Shown here: positions 1 through 8,272 of the stretch, piece after piece
How positions within the stretch are numbered: the first letter of the stretch is position 1
Layout of the letters: each line of letters starts with the position of its first letter
Assembly: GCA_965372465.1 (NCBI GenBank)
Contig: CBDVCK010000052.1
Location: 1 to 16,395, forward strand
DNA length: 16,395 nt
Direction of reading: 5' to 3'
DNA from: GCA-020348445 sp965372465
GTDB taxonomy: Archaea > Thermoplasmatota > Thermoplasmata > GCA-020350865
The notes under the pieces: model-generated
Seen by the model: the letters and a program-made list of their open reading frames with translations, nothing else
The model's database searches: none
Told to the model about the DNA's origin: nothing
Position numbers and translations under genes: made by a program

Positions 1-147
1 ATCAACTATTACATTGTCTCAGAACAGAGATGGGGCTGGCACTCCACTATAATGCATGAGGGCGCATATGATCCTACAATGGATATTGTGGTGGGCTATC
101 AGGTATCAACAACAGCCACAACAAAATACACGTTCATCGGGATTTAG
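1..147 (+). CDS. C-terminal end of an unrecognised protein (5' truncated by window)
   Basis: An open frame runs from base 1 to a TAG at 145-147 and gives the last 48 residues of a protein whose start lies outside the window. The tail is rich in aromatic and beta-branched residues (for example a W-G-W-H stretch, then V-V-G-Y-Q-V and a final T-K-Y-T-F-I-G-I), which suggests beta strands. I recognise no family. Its stop overlaps the stop of the convergent surface-protein gene by 4 nt. That it is coding is inferred from uninterrupted reading up to a stop exactly at the convergent junction; 48 codons alone are weak proof. Confidence 0.5.
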   Translation: MNYYIVSEQRWGWHSTIMHEGAYDPTMDIVVGYQVSTTATTKYTFIGI

Positions 148-3100
148 GGGTTGGAATCTTCAGCCTCTATATCTAACTCCTCACCACTATCCTCTTGGAT
201 TCCTACCTCGTCCTCCTTCTCACTTTTAGCTTCTTCTCCGCTTAATATATATTCCTCTTCTTCCCCTTCGATTCCCTCCTCATCTTCGGTTTTATCCTCC
301 CCCACTGCCGCTTCTTTCCCGACTTCAAATTCATCCTCATCATCCTCATCCGATATGCCCTTCCTTCGCCTGCGCATCAATAATATCAATGAAATAATTA
401 TGAGAATAATAGTAAAGACCGCTACATACGATAACCATTCCTGTTCCTCCTTATCACTTGATCCCGTGTAGAAGCTCAAAATAAAATCTTCGGCCAGTGT
501 ATTGCCTGCCAGATCCTTTGCCGAATTGTTTACAACTATGGTATATGTGGTGGCATTCGTGAGATTCTCCATGGGTATTAGAGTCAGGGTGGTATTGTCT
601 GAATTCCAATTCGTGATGAAATAAAATGTTGGAGATATCGATAGGGCGTTTCTTACAGACGTTCTGTTCATCCCTTCGTTGAAGTTTATCGTAATTGAAG
701 TGTCCCGTGCAACTCCCTCATCACCATTGCGGGGACTTGAGGAGGCTATTCTTGGAGGAGTGTTATCTACTGTAAAAACAAAGATCACCGATATGTTGTT
801 GCCAATGGAATCCCCTGCTGTGATCTCGATATTATACTGCCCCTCAGTCCAATCGGTGGTATCTATCTTCTGCGAAGGAATAATGTTTTGGAATTCTCCA
901 CCATTCACTGAATACCGTGCATAGGCAAGATGTGAATCATAAACATCTATTGCAATTTCTGTCCCAGATTGAAAAAAGGAATTATTGTTCTGGGAAACCA
1001 GTATCATAGGATATATGGTGTCGGTTGTGATGTTAAACCAAGAACGATTGAAGTTGCCCGCATAATCGGTTACATTCACGGAGACGATGAAATTCCCATC
1101 GCTTCGTGATGAAAGGTCAAGAGTATAGGGCGTTTCAAGGGTATACTGGACCCCATAATTAAGTGAATAACTGAAAGTGACAGGGCTTGCATCAAATACC
1201 GAGAAATTGAGGAAACCTTCTCTGATTATAGAATTGTTTTGGGGTTCGTTCAAAACAACCGAAGGACTCGTGGAATCGAGGGTTATGTTGTAGAATACCG
1301 ATTGGGAATTACCCGGGATGTCCACTGCATTGACCTCGATGGAATAATTTCCATCGGGGAGGAGGGATGTGTTGATAATATATGCAGTTGTGAAAGACAG
1401 AATTGGTCCATTGTTCAATGAATAATTCACAGAAGCAAGGTGTTCATCCGCTATCGACAGATTGATTGGAGTACCTGCTCTGATATATGAGTTATTTGCA
1501 GGGGAATTAAGGTAGATTGTGGGTGGTGTGGAATCTAAAGTAACTAAATAATAAGTCGAATTTATATTGCCTGCAATATCCTCGGCTGCTATTTCTATTT
1601 GATAAATATCATCTGGCCATGTGGAAGTATTGAAATCATATGGAAAAAGTAGGCTCTGTCTTGGTCCATTGTCAATCGAATAGTTGACAGATTTTATAAA
1701 TGGATCCGAGATCGATAAATTAATAATTTCACCTGCTGCGATTATTGAGTTGTTATTGGGGGAATTCAGGACGATTTCGGGATTTGTCGAGTCCAGAATA
1801 AAGAAAAACCAGCTCGAGTTCATATTACTACTATTGTCAATCACATACACTTTAATGAGAGAATCGCCATCAGGCCATCCAAAAGTGTCTATGTCGAAAA
1901 AAGGGTAAGGGAGGGTATTGTTCATCCCTCCATTGACCGTATAATTCACGTGATCGACATCCAGGGTAAGAATCTCAAAATCGATGATGGTTCCTGCTTT
2001 TATCACGGAATTATTTGCAGGGGAAATCAAGCCAACAAAAAACGAAATAACGCCGCGTGATTTGTTCATCAAGGGAAAATTATCCAATGAATCCGAATCA
2101 AGGATATACGGCACATCACCAATGCCATCGTTACCAGGAATATCTTGATTTAGTCCTCTATAGATGTCCTCCCCAGCATAATCGTTCCAATAGTTTCCAC
2201 CATCGGGATAACCTTCATCCCAATCGTTATCATTTCCATTGTCATAGGCTTGGTTTATATTATCTATCAGGGTGTTATGGAAAACACGGTTGTTCTGCGA
2301 GGTGTTGAGGGCGATTCCATAATAACTACCGGAACCGCCATTTAAAGAGATGTTGTTGTTGGATACCTCGTTTGTGGAAGAGTAGTGAAGTTCAATGCCG
2401 CTGCCATCGTTTGAGAAAATTAGGTTGTATCCAATCATATTCGAGTCGGAAAGATATAGGTAGAGACCACGAAAGGCATTGCTTAAAATATTATTGTTAA
2501 AAATGGTATTATCTGTGGATTTATACAGACGCAGACCCTCCACATTTCCAGATAAATTGTTACTTTGGATATGGTTCTCCCATGATTCACTGATCATTAT
2601 TCCGTATTCGATATTATCAACGATTTCGTTGTCCGAAATGGTGTTATTTGAGGATTGATAAATACCCATCCCAATGGAATTATATGATATGAGATTGCTC
2701 TTTATGACGTTTTCATTGGAGCTGTTTAACTTGATTCCCTGGTTGGTGTTATCGGAAATGATGGTGTTCTGTATATCACTTTTTAAAGAATGTTCCGCGA
2801 ACAGTCCGTAGTTGCCGTAGGTTATGTTGCTGTATTGTATCTTTGCAGAACCGGTTGAATTGACCTGGATCCTATCCCAGTCCCCATCCGAAGGTGTGGT
2901 TTTATTGGATGTGAATTCTATTCTTTCAGAGGAGTTACCAATGGCTGTGAGATTCCCCTCTATGTAAAGGCTAAAGAAACCGTTGAAACGAACCTCGACT
3001 CCGGGCTCGATTGTCAAATTCACACCGAAATCCACGGTGACATGTCCTTCAATAAAATAGGGGCTGTTGCTGATATTCCAGGTGGTATCTGTTGTGATGT

Positions 3101-3215
3101 GTGATTCGCTAATCACTGTATCGGAAATGCTACGATTGGAACTGAATATCAATGAGGCGAGTAGTATCGATAGAATCAATACTCCTATGGGGATGACGGC
3201 ACATATTTTTTTCAT
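144..3215 (-). CDS. Type I membrane surface protein: NosD-like beta-helix, five Ig-like repeats, SbsA-like Ig domain, TM helix, acidic tail
   Basis: This is a 1023-residue cell-surface protein. Residues 1-26 form a signal peptide (MKK, then a long hydrophobic run). Residues about 60-320 are Asn-rich parallel beta-helix rungs of about 23 residues (NosD/CASH type). They end with the W-D-x-G-x-P-x-G-G-N-Y-W module (about 332-343) and an acidic G-D-G-I-G-D stretch typical of archaeal NosD-like proteins. Five Ig-like repeats of about 85 residues follow (390-817), each with a V-N-Y-S-like strand and an A-x-D-x-x-G-N motif near its end. Residues 819-918 resemble an SbsA-like Ig (Big_5) domain. A single membrane helix (about 927-947) is followed by R-R-R-R-K and a Glu/Asp-rich cytosolic tail, giving an outside-facing type I topology. 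A GAGGAG Shine-Dalgarno lies 11 nt before the ATG, and only 23 nt separate it from the upstream paralogue, so the two are cotranscribed. Adhesion or envelope function is inferred; no catalytic motif was seen. Confidence 0.9.
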   Translation of the reverse strand: MKKICAVIPIGVLILSILLASLIFSSNRSISDTVISESHITTDTTWNISNSPYFIEGHVTVDFGVNLTIEPGVEVRFNGFFSLYIEGNLTAIGNSSERIEFTSNKTTPSDGDWDRIQVNSTGSAKIQYSNITYGNYGLFAEHSLKSDIQNTIISDNTNQGIKLNSSNENVIKSNLISYNSIGMGIYQSSNNTISDNEIVDNIEYGIMISESWENHIQSNNLSGNVEGLRLYKSTDNTIFNNNILSNAFRGLYLYLSDSNMIGYNLIFSNDGSGIELHYSSTNEVSNNNISLNGGSGSYYGIALNTSQNNRVFHNTLIDNINQAYDNGNDNDWDEGYPDGGNYWNDYAGEDIYRGLNQDIPGNDGIGDVPYILDSDSLDNFPLMNKSRGVISFFVGLISPANNSVIKAGTIIDFEILTLDVDHVNYTVNGGMNNTLPYPFFDIDTFGWPDGDSLIKVYVIDNSSNMNSSWFFFILDSTNPEIVLNSPNNNSIIAAGEIINLSISDPFIKSVNYSIDNGPRQSLLFPYDFNTSTWPDDIYQIEIAAEDIAGNINSTYYLVTLDSTPPTIYLNSPANNSYIRAGTPINLSIADEHLASVNYSLNNGPILSFTTAYIINTSLLPDGNYSIEVNAVDIPGNSQSVFYNITLDSTSPSVVLNEPQNNSIIREGFLNFSVFDASPVTFSYSLNYGVQYTLETPYTLDLSSRSDGNFIVSVNVTDYAGNFNRSWFNITTDTIYPMILVSQNNNSFFQSGTEIAIDVYDSHLAYARYSVNGGEFQNIIPSQKIDTTDWTEGQYNIEITAGDSIGNNISVIFVFTVDNTPPRIASSSPRNGDEGVARDTSITINFNEGMNRTSVRNALSISPTFYFITNWNSDNTTLTLIPMENLTNATTYTIVVNNSAKDLAGNTLAEDFILSFYTGSSDKEEQEWLSYVAVFTIILIIISLILLMRRRRKGISDEDDEDEFEVGKEAAVGEDKTEDEEGIEGEEEEYILSGEEAKSEKEDEVGIQEDSGEELDIEAEDSNP
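765..2048 (-). repeat. Five tandem Ig-like domain repeats
   Basis: These encode residues 390-817 of the 1023-residue surface protein, in five units of about 84-86 codons. Units typically begin with a hydrophobic strand plus N-S-P-x-N-N-S and end with x-L-D-S-T-x-P. The N-N-S turn is a potential N-glycosylation sequon recurring at the same place in nearly every unit. The same unit appears ten times in the neighbouring paralogue. Confidence 0.8.
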
Positions 3216-3238
3216 CTTTTCTATGACTCCTCAGTTGA

Positions 3239-6200
3239 TTACTCCTCATCTTTTACCTTTTCTTCACCCTCTCCCCCTATATTATCGTTACCGCCTTCCT
3301 GCTCGCGGGCCTCGATTTCTTCCTCCTCCTCATCTTCTTCGAACTCTTCACCCTCCTCGATATATTCCTCTCCTTCGACATCTTCACCAACGAGGTCTCT
3401 TAGGGTCTTTTCATAGACAGTTATTACCGCGTAATCACCCTTCTCGAAGGCTTCCTTGGCCTTTCGCAACATGATCTCCGCTTCCTGAACGTTATCCCCC
3501 AGTTTTTCCTCTTTTTTAAGGAAGGATTCCATGGCCTCGATATCCCTTTGCGCCCTCATTGCCAGGTAGATATCCTCAACCTGTTCCACAGGACCTTTTG
3601 GTTCCTCTTTTTTCTCCTCCAAGAGCAGGATGAAAAGCACTATGGCTATGATAAGGAGCGCAATAAGAATCGGAATGAGCCACCAGTACTGAAGGGCAGA
3701 AGGCTCTTCTTTGGGTTCCAATGGTATGCTGTCGATATCAGTGGGATCAGAGAAACCCTCAAATTCCTCTAGATTGGAATAACCGTCCCCATCGGGGTCC
3801 TCCTGGGCATCAGCGGGATCATAGGGGTCCAGGCCATAGTACAATTCCCATCCATCAGGCATCCCGTCCTCATCAGTATCCAAATCAAAATCAATGGTTG
3901 ACATGAACTGGTAACTTGTGAAGTTATCCAGAGGATTTCCCGCAAGATCTGTTGCTCCCACTTCCAAATCCACTGTGTAAAACTCGTTTAGTTGGAGACC
4001 AATGATATCCAATAATGTCAGTGTTCTGTCGTCATCGTACCACGCAACAGTGTAATTAAGATTGGGCGTGATTCTCAGGACGGGTTCCACGGATTCGGTA
4101 TTCATTGGTTCCGTAAAGTAGATGATAATCCTCGTGAAATTGAAGGGATAATAGGGAGCCGAGACCACGATCTGTCCCTCAGGTGATGTGCTGTCCAGGG
4201 TAAAGGCAAAGGAGGCATCGATTGCATTTCCAATACTATCGTTTGCATGTATCTTTATGGTGTAGTTACCATCCTCCCATCCCGAGGTATAGATGTTAAA
4301 GGGTGAAGCAAGATCTATTGTTCCCCCATCATTTATCGAGTATTCCACATCAAATTGGTTGGCATCTGTAGCATTGATATCAATTAACGTCCCTGTCATG
4401 ATAAATGAATTGTTACCTGGGGAGTTAAGAAGAATCGAGGGTGGTGTAGAATCGATTATTATTCTGAATAGTGCAGTGTTTCGGTTTCCTGCTTTATCTA
4501 CCGCTAAAATCGTAATATCATATATTCCATCTGCCCAACCAGTTGTATCGAAATCAAAAGGTGAGGTGAGGTTCTGCCAAGCCCCGCTGTTTATTGAATA
4601 ATTCACCATGTCAAGATTTTCCTCGATAATGTCGAAATCAAGGACCTCCCCGGGTAAGATAAGGGAGTTATTTTGGTGGGAATTCAAGGCAATTGATGGA
4701 TTTGTGGAGTCAATTATGAATACCAATAATGAAGTGTTAGTGTTGTTCCGACTGTCATCTGCATACACGATCAAAATATGCATTCCCTCGCTCCAACCGG
4801 AAGTTGTGATATTATAGGGATCTGCAAATGGGATATCCGCACCGTAGTCAAATGAATAGGTAGTGTTATTCAGATACAAATCGAAAATCTCCAAATCGAT
4901 AATTGTACCTGGAATTATCACGGATTGATTTTGCGGGGAATTTAGTATGATATATGGTGCTGTTGTATCGTTGAAAATGAATTCATACCACGTAATATTG
5001 ATATTTCCAGCTAGATCCACGGCATAAATCGTGAGAATGACATTTCCATCAGGAAATGATGAGGTGTCTATATTAAATGGAGAAGTCAGTGTTTGATTGG
5101 GTCCGGAGTTGACGGAATAATTGACAAAATCCAGATTATCGTCACTGATTGACAGGTTGATGAGGATTCCAATTTCCCCTGATGTTCCGTTGACCGGTGA
5201 GAGCAATTCTATTACCGGGAGGGTTGAGTCCAAAATGATGAAAAATTCGCTGAAATTTATATTGCCTGCGGCATCTGTGGCTATTATTATGATGGAATAA
5301 TTCCCTTCTCCCCAACCGGTTGTACCGATATCGTAGGGTGGGAAAAATGCATTGTAAGGTCCCCCTTCCGTGGAATTGGACACCGATATGAGATGGATAT
5401 CGAAAATATCAAAATCAAGAATTGTGCCAGGGATGAAGACATAGTTACCCGAAGGAGAGTTGAGAACAATATAAGGCAATGTGCTATCGATTGTGAAATT
5501 AAACAGATCCGAATTCGTATTGTTCGCTGTATCCTTGGCATGAACTTCAATTAGATAATATCCATCCGTCCAGTTTAAGGTATCGATATCGTATGGGGGA
5601 CTGAGGGTTTGATTTAAACTGCCATTGATTGAATAATTGACAATGTCAATATTGGTATCCAAAATTGTCAGGTTGATTATTGTACCACCCTTGATAGTTG
5701 AATTGTTTGCAGGGGAATTGAGTATGATTTTTGGGGGAGTGGCAACTGTAAAGTTATAAAAACCTGAATTGGAATTTCCCGCCTGATCAAAGGCATAGAT
5801 GTAAATTTCATATATGCCATCTTCCCACAAAAGGGTGTCTATATCAAATGGAGGAATCAGGATTTCAGGGGGATCCATATTTCTAGCATAGGTGGCGCTA
5901 TCAAAATTGTCATCCACGATCTCGAAATTGAGAATTGATCCTGCCGTTATTATGCTGTTGTTCACAGGTGAAATGAGGGATATTGAAGGTGGTATCGAAT
6001 CGATGATTATTGAAAAAATGCTCGAGTTTGCATTGCCCAGAGTATCGGTTGCATTCACCTCGATAATGTAACTTCCATCCGGCCAGGTAGTGGTGTTGAT
6101 TTCATATGGTATGGCAAATGGTTGAGGGCCCGTACCATTAACCGAGTAATTGACAGTGCTTGCATTAAGATGTGGATCCACAATATCGAATACCAAAAAT

Positions 6201-8044
6201 GTCCCGGGCTTTATCACCGCATTATTTGGATGGCTTTCAAGGGTGATTATGGGGCCCGAACCGTCAATCGTGAAATTATATTGTGTATTGTTCCAATTAC
6301 CTGCCCTATCGACTGCACTGACCTGGATGATATGGTTACCATCACCCCAGATAGAGGTATCGATATTGAACGGCGCCACGAAAGTGATATTTGAACCACC
6401 ATTTACTGTGTAACTCGCATTGGCAAGATTTGTGTCCGATACAGTGAGATTTATGGTTACACCGGGGAGTATTATGGAGCCGTTAATAGGGGAATTGAGT
6501 ATGATTTCAGGTTTTGTGGAGTCGATTGTAAGGTTGACCCAAAATGATGTGACATTGCCCTTGCTATCATGTATGAAGATATCTATGATGTAAATATCGT
6601 CGGACCAACCTGTAGTGCTTATATTCCAGGGAGAAGGTAAAGTGGTGTTCGCCCCGCTGTTCCGGGAATAGTTTACGTATGCAATATCATCTCCAATAAT
6701 GATAAAATCCAGGATGGTCCCCTGGACAACAATGGAATTATTCATTGGAGAATTGAGATACACGAAGGTTCTTGTAATCGAAGGAATTATAAGCGGATAG
6801 TTATCCAGTGCACCTGCCCCGCCCCCAATAGCCATATATGGATCATCGACTATCCCATCGCTTCCAACCTCATCCTGATTCGGACCGGTATTATTATCAT
6901 ATGCCCCCTCGCCGGGCTCATCAAAATCACTCCAGTAGTTTCCACCAGAAGGAAAGCCATCATCCCAAAAGTTATTTGTTGTATCGTCATGTGCTTGTTC
7001 TGTGTTGTTCCAGAAGATGTTATGATAGATCTGGTTGTTTACGGATGAAGTCAAATTTATACCTTTGGCATTCGTGGATATATTGTTCTTGATGATGTCA
7101 TTATTATTGGCGCTGGATAGGTATAGACCACGATCGCTGTTTAAGAAGATGTCATTTTTTGTGATGTTGTTGTTATGGGACCCGGATAGTGCCATACCAT
7201 AATCTGTATTAGAGAAGATGAAGTTCTTGATTAAGTGGTTGTTGCTTGTGAAGGATATCATGCGAATTCCCTCATCGTTCATATAAATGCTGTTCAGACT
7301 GAGCTCATTGTTTTCCGATTCGGCTCCAGACGAACCTGATAGGTAGATACCGCGGTAATTACCCCAGATGCTGTTGTTTATGATGTGATTGTCAGATGAT
7401 TTGGAAAGAAATATTCCGATGACCCAATTCTCATACACATTGTTGTATTTGATATCGTTTTCATGTGACTCGCTGAGAAATATACCGTTATTCTCGTTAT
7501 ATATAACAGTGTTGTTCGAAATCGTGTTATTTGAGGATTGAAACAGGGTTATACCATCAAAATAATTACTTGAAATATTGTTGTTTTGAATATCGTTCTC
7601 ATTTGACCCGATGATCTCCAAACCATAGGTGCTGTAGGTGATATTGCAGTATTTTATGGTGGCATGGCCAGTGAGATTGACCTGGATTCTGTCCCAGTCA
7701 CCTGGTAAAGGGCCTGGCAAAGGGAAACTTGCATTAGATGTGAAATTTATCATATTTGCCGGGGTTCCAACAGCCGTGAGATTCCCGCCAATGTGAAGCC
7801 AATAAGGGCCATTGAAACGAACCTCGACACCAGGCTCGATTGTCAGATTCACGCCGTAATCCAGAGTAACATTCCCCTCTATGTAGTAGGTGCCGTTGGC
7901 TATATCCCATATTGTGTCCACAGAAATGCTGCCTGCTCCTATAACTGTGGCTGATTTTGCCTCCTTTGAATCGAAAATCAGCTGACCCAGCAGTATAGAT
8001 AGTGTTAATAGACCAATGATGATGTAAGCTTGTGTTTTTTTCAT
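3239..8044 (-). CDS. Giant type I membrane surface protein: NosD-like beta-helix, ten Ig-like repeats, SbsA-like Ig domain, TSP3-like calcium loops, TM helix, cytosolic helical and acidic tail
   Basis: This 1601-residue paralogue is the upstream gene of the pair. Order: signal peptide (1-about 30); NosD-like beta-helix (about 55-345) ending in the G-G-N-Y-W module (about 367-371) and a D-N-Y-P-L boundary (about 414-418); ten Ig-like repeats (425-1286); an SbsA-like Ig domain with a T-E-P-M-N motif (1287-1383); two acidic TSP3-like calcium-binding loops (D-T-D-E-D-G-M-P-D-G-W-E and D-P-D-G-D-G, 1388-1421); one membrane helix (about 1453-1476); and a cytosolic part. The cytosolic part holds an amphipathic helical region (1485-1552) and then a Glu/Asp run. 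GGGGGAG lies 6 nt before the ATG, supporting this start. Every Ig unit carries potential N-glycosylation sites. A role in adhesion or as an envelope stalk is inferred from architecture; no enzyme motif is seen. Confidence 0.9.
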   Translation of the reverse strand: MKKTQAYIIIGLLTLSILLGQLIFDSKEAKSATVIGAGSISVDTIWDIANGTYYIEGNVTLDYGVNLTIEPGVEVRFNGPYWLHIGGNLTAVGTPANMINFTSNASFPLPGPLPGDWDRIQVNLTGHATIKYCNITYSTYGLEIIGSNENDIQNNNISSNYFDGITLFQSSNNTISNNTVIYNENNGIFLSESHENDIKYNNVYENWVIGIFLSKSSDNHIINNSIWGNYRGIYLSGSSGAESENNELSLNSIYMNDEGIRMISFTSNNHLIKNFIFSNTDYGMALSGSHNNNITKNDIFLNSDRGLYLSSANNNDIIKNNISTNAKGINLTSSVNNQIYHNIFWNNTEQAHDDTTNNFWDDGFPSGGNYWSDFDEPGEGAYDNNTGPNQDEVGSDGIVDDPYMAIGGGAGALDNYPLIIPSITRTFVYLNSPMNNSIVVQGTILDFIIIGDDIAYVNYSRNSGANTTLPSPWNISTTGWSDDIYIIDIFIHDSKGNVTSFWVNLTIDSTKPEIILNSPINGSIILPGVTINLTVSDTNLANASYTVNGGSNITFVAPFNIDTSIWGDGNHIIQVSAVDRAGNWNNTQYNFTIDGSGPIITLESHPNNAVIKPGTFLVFDIVDPHLNASTVNYSVNGTGPQPFAIPYEINTTTWPDGSYIIEVNATDTLGNANSSIFSIIIDSIPPSISLISPVNNSIITAGSILNFEIVDDNFDSATYARNMDPPEILIPPFDIDTLLWEDGIYEIYIYAFDQAGNSNSGFYNFTVATPPKIILNSPANNSTIKGGTIINLTILDTNIDIVNYSINGSLNQTLSPPYDIDTLNWTDGYYLIEVHAKDTANNTNSDLFNFTIDSTLPYIVLNSPSGNYVFIPGTILDFDIFDIHLISVSNSTEGGPYNAFFPPYDIGTTGWGEGNYSIIIIATDAAGNINFSEFFIILDSTLPVIELLSPVNGTSGEIGILINLSISDDNLDFVNYSVNSGPNQTLTSPFNIDTSSFPDGNVILTIYAVDLAGNINITWYEFIFNDTTAPYIILNSPQNQSVIIPGTIIDLEIFDLYLNNTTYSFDYGADIPFADPYNITTSGWSEGMHILIVYADDSRNNTNTSLLVFIIDSTNPSIALNSHQNNSLILPGEVLDFDIIEENLDMVNYSINSGAWQNLTSPFDFDTTGWADGIYDITILAVDKAGNRNTALFRIIIDSTPPSILLNSPGNNSFIMTGTLIDINATDANQFDVEYSINDGGTIDLASPFNIYTSGWEDGNYTIKIHANDSIGNAIDASFAFTLDSTSPEGQIVVSAPYYPFNFTRIIIYFTEPMNTESVEPVLRITPNLNYTVAWYDDDRTLTLLDIIGLQLNEFYTVDLEVGATDLAGNPLDNFTSYQFMSTIDFDLDTDEDGMPDGWELYYGLDPYDPADAQEDPDGDGYSNLEEFEGFSDPTDIDSIPLEPKEEPSALQYWWLIPILIALLIIAIVLFILLLEEKKEEPKGPVEQVEDIYLAMRAQRDIEAMESFLKKEEKLGDNVQEAEIMLRKAKEAFEKGDYAVITVYEKTLRDLVGEDVEGEEYIEEGEEFEEDEEEEEIEAREQEGGNDNIGGEGEEKVKDEE
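4187..6772 (-). repeat. Ten tandem Ig-like domain repeats
   Basis: These encode residues 425-1286 of the 1601-residue protein, in ten units of about 85-88 codons. Each contains a hydrophobic strand followed by N-S-P-x-N-N-S, a central N-Y-S-like strand, a D-T-x-x-W-x-D-G turn and an A-x-D-x-x-G-N motif. The units are clearly divergent in sequence, so this is an old duplication series rather than a recent nucleotide-level tandem repeat. Confidence 0.82.
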
Positions 8045-8066
8045 TTCTCTCTCCCCCGAAGAGTCT

Positions 8067-8074
8067 CTTTATAT
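8067..8074 (-). promoter_or_regulatory. Candidate TATA box for the surface-protein operon
   Basis: Read on the minus strand, ATATAAAG lies 22 nt before the ATG at 8044. This would place the start of transcription almost at the ATG and leave the GGGGGAG Shine-Dalgarno outside the mRNA, so it is not fully satisfactory. A second candidate, TTATAA at about 8123-8128, would give a leader of about 55 nt containing the Shine-Dalgarno. I cannot decide between them. Confidence 0.3.
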
Positions 8075-8190
8075 CCCTAGTTTTAGTCATACTGGCTGTT
8101 GTCGTGAACTATTTCGCATTAGTTATAATGTTTTTGGGGTTTATTAATCTTGCCCATGGAATATCCACAGCTGGGGAAGAAAGTATAAAA

Positions 8191-8245
8191 GATTAAAAAA
8201 AAATAAAAAAAAATTGAAAAAATGGAGAAAGTTTGAACTTTCTCC
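8191..8245 (-). terminator. Hairpin plus long T-tract terminator of the giant PKD-protein gene
   Basis: A perfect 10-bp inverted repeat (8224-8233 with 8236-8245, GGAGAAAGTT in the arm) is followed on the minus strand by an almost pure T run of about 30 nt at 8222-8193, interrupted only by a few A and C. It begins 28 nt after the stop codon of the 8273-13948 gene. The structure resembles a bacterial intrinsic terminator; in archaea the T-tract alone is usually the active part. Confidence 0.75.
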
Positions 8246-8272
8246 TTTGCGTTTTGCTGTTTTTTACTTGGT

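Noticed and set aside
144..270. PGF-CTERM-type sorting signal at the end of the surface proteins
   Set aside because: No P-G-F motif is present. A membrane helix is followed by a long acidic tail, which means a stop-transfer anchor instead.
3067..3474. 135-codon plus-strand frame across the junction of the two surface genes
   Set aside because: It is antisense to the signal peptide of one gene and the acidic tail of the other. Its Pro/Leu/Arg bias mirrors the Glu/Asp-rich tail on the coding strand.
765..6772. CRISPR array or recent satellite repeat suggested by regular spacing
   Set aside because: The periodicity of about 255 nt comes from divergent Ig-like protein units in frame. There are no identical short repeats with unique spacers.
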